The notes under the pieces: model-generated
Database searches by the model: none
Seen by the model: only the letters and a program-made list of their open reading frames with translations
What the model was told of the DNA's origin: nothing
In this document: one piece after another, positions 61,701 through 64,000 of the stretch
Position numbering within the stretch: position 1 is the stretch's first letter
Layout: each line of letters begins with the position of its first letter
DNA from: Anaeramoeba flamelloides
Taxonomy: Eukaryota; Metamonada; Anaeramoebidae
NCBI GenBank assembly: GCA_027625915.1
Contig: JANTQA010000012.1
Span: 11,556,501-11,620,500, forward strand
DNA length: 64,000 nucleotides
Direction: 5' to 3'
Position numbers and translations under genes: made by a program

Positions 61701-63242
61701 TATAGAGAGTTATAAAATAACCACAAATCAGATTAAATCGAATTAAATTGCTTGTGTACTTTTAGAAAATAATTTGTTTTAAATTGAAGAGATTTAACTT
61801 TTTGGATATTTGAGAATAGATACATGGAGATTTTTTTTTCAAAATTTGATTTTTTCGAAATTGAGAATGCTTAGTAAAACTTTTTTTTTGTTAATTGAAT
61901 ATTTAGCCAAAGAGATCTCTCAAAACTTTTTTTTTGTTATTTGAATTTTGCCAATCAAAAGAAGGGCAATTTCACAATACCCTTTTAAAGTTTCAAGTTA
62001 CTCCTTGAGTTTTGGACAAATTCTTGGTAAATGACTTGACCCTTAAAATAGAAAACATTCATAAAGTTTTAATTCTGATAATCTAAAAAAAAATTCCTCA
62101 CTTTGTTTCTTTTTCTTTAACAATTCGCAAAGAAAGGAATAATATTTGATCACTGCACTTTAATTGATTAGGTGTTTTATAAAAAGTTCATGTAGATAAA
62201 TTATCTTTGTTTATTTTTCAGTTGGAGTTCTAAATGTAACAGTTTAAATGAAGAAAAAAGAAAAAGGCATGGTATTTTAATTCAAGAAGTGGATGAAATC
62301 AAATTATTTCATCTTGTTTAATTCTCAGTTTTTTTAACGAATTATGTCAAGAAATGTATTTCTTTGAAAGTTAATGACTTTTGAATGCAATTTTGTATTG
62401 TTTCTGGCATTTAACAAAAAGGAAAAAAAGGACCAAATATGAATTTTATCTGATAGGAATAATGAGTGTTTTATAACAAACCAGTAAAAAAAAGTTTAAA
62501 GGGAAAGGCAAATATAAAAAGAAAAGGAAACCCATTTTTTTATTTGAAAAAAAAATGGTTGGTTAGTGTAGTTACCTTAAAATTGACAGAATCAAAAAAT
62601 TGTGATCCAGACTCAAAATTTGATAATAATTGTACTTTATAATTTCTGTAGTGAATGAATGGTAAAGAGAGAGAAGAAATGGTTTCTGATGTTTCTAATT
62701 TCTTAATCGGATTCAAAGATCAAGTATGAAAAGATCAATTCAGAAAAGATCAAATAAGAAAAAGAAAAGTAAGGAAAAAAAAAACAAATTTAATAGGAAA
62801 TAGAAAAAGGTCCATCAAAAAAGAAAAAATAGAATTTTACTGTTGAAACAACGGATCTGTTTAACGAATAAGTTTTAATTTCGTTCCATTTTGTGTTGTT
62901 ATTAATATCCTCTTGGTTTGAGCCGTAAATCGTAAATTGTAATTCGACATTTGCAATTACACCAAAATCTGCTTTGTTATGATATTGGGTTTCTCCTTCT
63001 AAATATTGATTGTTTCTATCGACACCCTTCAAAGTAAATTCGTTTACTGGAGATTCAGGATCTAAAGTTTTTGTGACTGTTTCTGAAGTTGAAAATTGGG
63101 GGTTGCCAATACAGAACGCAAGTAAAAATACAATGACAAAAAAGTAAAAAAAAAAATATAAAAGGTGCTTTTTTTTGTTCCAATTGGTAAGTCTTGGGAC
63201 GTTCTCAAAAATTAAGTCAACCTCTATTTCTTTTGAAGACAT
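52887..63242 (-). CDS. TMEM181/Wntless-type multi-pass membrane protein, five or six exons over 10.4 kb
   Basis: Exons: 63242-62841, 62701-62576, 61244-61195, 58946-58685 and 54548-53223, perhaps continuing to 52887. Phases agree at every junction (0, 0, 2, 0). TMEM181 belongs to the Wntless-like seven-helix group of secretory-pathway and plasma-membrane proteins; exact function is poorly known. Exon 1: cytosolic start, TM1 (YFFFYFFVIVFLLAFCIG), then a lumenal beta domain (VELQFTIYGS, YKVQLLSNFES). Exon 4: TM2-4 with MDNPLFALEHF, matching the family's YNDPFFPLSFL. Exon 5: TM5-7 (ILPKLIPLLCFF, LICLLWITFQYIE, MVYNCYFIFLSFAWFPKK) and a long acidic, Asn-rich tail. Introns are 139, 1331, 2248 and 4136 bp. 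Exon 3 (50 nt, donor GTGTAA) is the least certain. The TAA at 53223 may lie in a 30-nt intron; then the product is 823 aa instead of 721. Confidence 0.75.
54820..55400 (+). repeat. Dispersed repeat R2, copy in TMEM181 intron 4
   Basis: The reverse complement of 5090-5600 matches throughout: T-rich tract, GGATCATGTG-AAAAAA-GATCTTC, GTGAAAGTTCAGTAATAAAA and CAAATTGTGACTCAACTTTT against TTTTTTGTGAATCAC-TTTTT. Confidence 0.6.
55676..55703. repeat. (TA)n microsatellite
   Basis: About 14 uninterrupted TA dinucleotides, in TMEM181 intron 4. Confidence 0.9.
57260..57668. repeat. GC-richer island with duplicated hairpin sequence, nature unknown
   Basis: Base composition is clearly less AT-rich than its surroundings. 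Two CGACTCGACAG words sit at 57301-57340. A 67-nt sequence at 57413-57479 recurs at 57547-57613 with only two differences. Each copy contains a hairpin: TGATCATGA (57434-57442; second copy TGATCACGA, still able to pair by a G-T wobble) against TCATGATCA after a 19-nt loop. The second copy is flanked by an inverted pair, TTTTTTATACTTTTTACCTT (57493-57519 in full) and its near-exact complement (57640-57666). It lies inside TMEM181 intron 4. It could be an RNA gene, part of an uncharacterised transposon or a recent partial duplication. Confidence 0.6.
59170..59328 (+). CDS. Short open frame on the opposite strand within intron 3
   Basis: 52 codons to TAA, without ATG at its start, protein-like and less AT-rich than its surroundings: LKLPTSTKVIARVIQPFHL, then GYDVFPFIKK. 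It follows an AG after a poly-A run, which is a poor acceptor. It may be an exon remnant of another gene. No family recognised. Confidence 0.25.
   Translation, partial: RSLWLKIHLSKSLSYTLYLKLPTSTKVIARVIQPFHLGYDVFPFIKKHKFKN
60030..60405. repeat. Palindromic family, copy 5
   Basis: Starts with tandem CGTAGAGTGC words (GTGCCGTAGAGTGCTGTAGA), then TTCTAGGTTTTTTTTAATTT, GAAATAAACAGAAAATTTTA / TAAATTTTCGGTTTATTT inverted modules, the hairpin core (TTTTCCAGAATTCAAAAGAA with partner ATTCTTTTAAATTTTGGAAA) and a partial second set of the inverted modules. Confidence 0.65.
60830..61040 (+). repeat. Repeat R7, copy 1 (copy 2 at 62095-62290)
   Basis: Two direct copies 1.26 kb apart, both in introns of the TMEM181-like gene. 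Shared words are CTTGAATTGATTAGGTATTT against CTTTAATTGATTAGGTGTTT, GGAGTTCTAAATGTAA and TCTTTTTCTT. Diverged, non-coding. Confidence 0.55.
61245..62575 (-). other. 1.3-kb intron 2 of the TMEM181-like gene
   Basis: Donor TTTTAAG|GTAACT at 62575; acceptor TAATTTTCAG before 61244. Holds R7 copy 2 (62095-62290) and stretches matching 11130-11280 and 12030-12200 (61610-61900). A minus-strand peptide near 62380-62430 (NNTKLHSKVINFQ) is protein-like but out of phase with the gene. Confidence 0.55.
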
Positions 63243-64000
63243 TTTATTGTCCTTTAATTTTCAACTGTTCACGGAGAAAATCAATAATTTGAAAAAAATA
63301 AATTTGTTTTAATTTTTGATTACCATTGTGAAAAAAATTTGGTTCATTAAAAAAAATTGGGTCAGTCAAAAATTTGTTTTCGTTTTTTAAATAATAAATT
63401 TTAGCAAAATGATTTTTGATCAAAGTAAAATTTTATGAACAAATCTTACATTTAATAAAAACCAAAGTCATTATCAATAATAATTTTCAAATGCAATATT
63501 ATTTCGTTGTATTTTGACATTTTAGAATTGCCATGGAACTCTAAAAAAGAAAAATTGAATTTGATTTGTAGACTTGAGTTAAAATAAGAGAAATATTTAA
63601 TAGGAAATCTTATAATCTATTAATCTAATAAGATATTTATCATTGTTAATGAACGCAAATTTATCACAGTTAATCTTAAATATCCTTTTAAACCAAATTG
63701 AATAATAAAATCTTCCAAAAAAGATATTTTTTGGAAAGAGGTTGTTTTGCACTTATGTTTACAATCAAAACTTCAAAATACCAAGATTTCAGAAACCATT
63801 TAAATTCTAAAAATCCTCATAGACAAACCTTAATTTAAAATGGTTATTAATTTTTGGTCTTCCCAAACAATAATTAACTTGATCTTGTACTGTTTTCTAA
63901 TAAAAAAAAATTAACATTTTTAGTAAAGTTTACAATTAAAAATAAATTTTTGTTTTTTAGAGTTCCACAGTAATTCCAAAGGGTTAAAATACAACAATTT
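63243..64000. other. 5' flank of the TMEM181-like gene, nothing recognised
   Basis: About 760 bp upstream of the ATG. AT-rich, with no clear exon or motif. A non-coding first exon or the promoter would lie here. Confidence 0.4.

Noticed and set aside
1-64000. tRNA, rRNA, CRISPR, LTR or virus-derived genes
   Set aside because: Both strands were read for tRNA B-box words, long direct terminal repeats, reverse transcriptase, integrase and capsid motifs; none was convincing. Covariance and profile searches were not possible here.

Overview
The window is nuclear DNA of a very AT-rich unicellular eukaryote. Non-coding DNA looks about three quarters or more A+T. Proteins carry long Asn runs and Lys/Glu/Asn tracts, and the one large readable gene is a BEACH protein. 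The Asn and KEKE/NKNK style recalls Anaeramoeba or Amoebozoa; I cannot place it more firmly. Genes use the standard code with spliceosomal introns (donors mostly GTAAG/GTAAA/GTATG-like; acceptors TAG, CAG or AAG). Introns run from a possible 30 nt to over 4 kb, so most apparently empty DNA is intron or old repeat.

Layout. 1-5.6 kb: decayed and repeated DNA, a probable last exon (2327-2599, minus) and a 198-bp inverted-repeat element. 6.4-7.6 kb: a two-exon minus-strand gene with a PAS-like N-terminus. 8-15 kb: diverged repeats. 15.5-16.9 kb: a small ORF and a two-exon plus-strand gene of unknown function. 17-22 kb: repeats and one candidate exon. 22.1-36.4 kb: a giant plus-strand BEACH/WD40 gene whose BEACH domain is cut by a 3.3-kb intron holding a decayed gene. 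37.2-38.9 kb: a convergent minus-strand gene with an E2F/DP-like winged helix, 5' part not found. 42.4-43.0 kb: a two-exon minus-strand gene of unknown function. 44.4-46.4 kb: fragments of a probable multi-exon minus-strand membrane-protein gene. 48.7-50.05 kb: the mRNA-decapping enzyme DCP2. 52.9-63.2 kb: one minus-strand gene for a TMEM181/Wntless-type membrane protein, spread over 10.4 kb in five or six exons.

The non-coding DNA is a mosaic of ancient diverged duplications: at least eight direct or inverted pairs, a five-member palindromic family, a two-member inverted-repeat transposon family and several foldback elements. I saw no rRNA, tRNA, CRISPR array, reverse transcriptase, integrase or capsid gene.

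The most unusual items are a GC-rich, hairpin-bearing duplicated sequence inside the largest TMEM181 intron, a possible 30-nt frame-preserving intron containing the only stop between two halves of that gene's last exon, and a same-strand ORF overlapping the first exon of DCP2. The genes look like unlinked housekeeping functions (trafficking, mRNA decay, transcription), not a pathway cluster.
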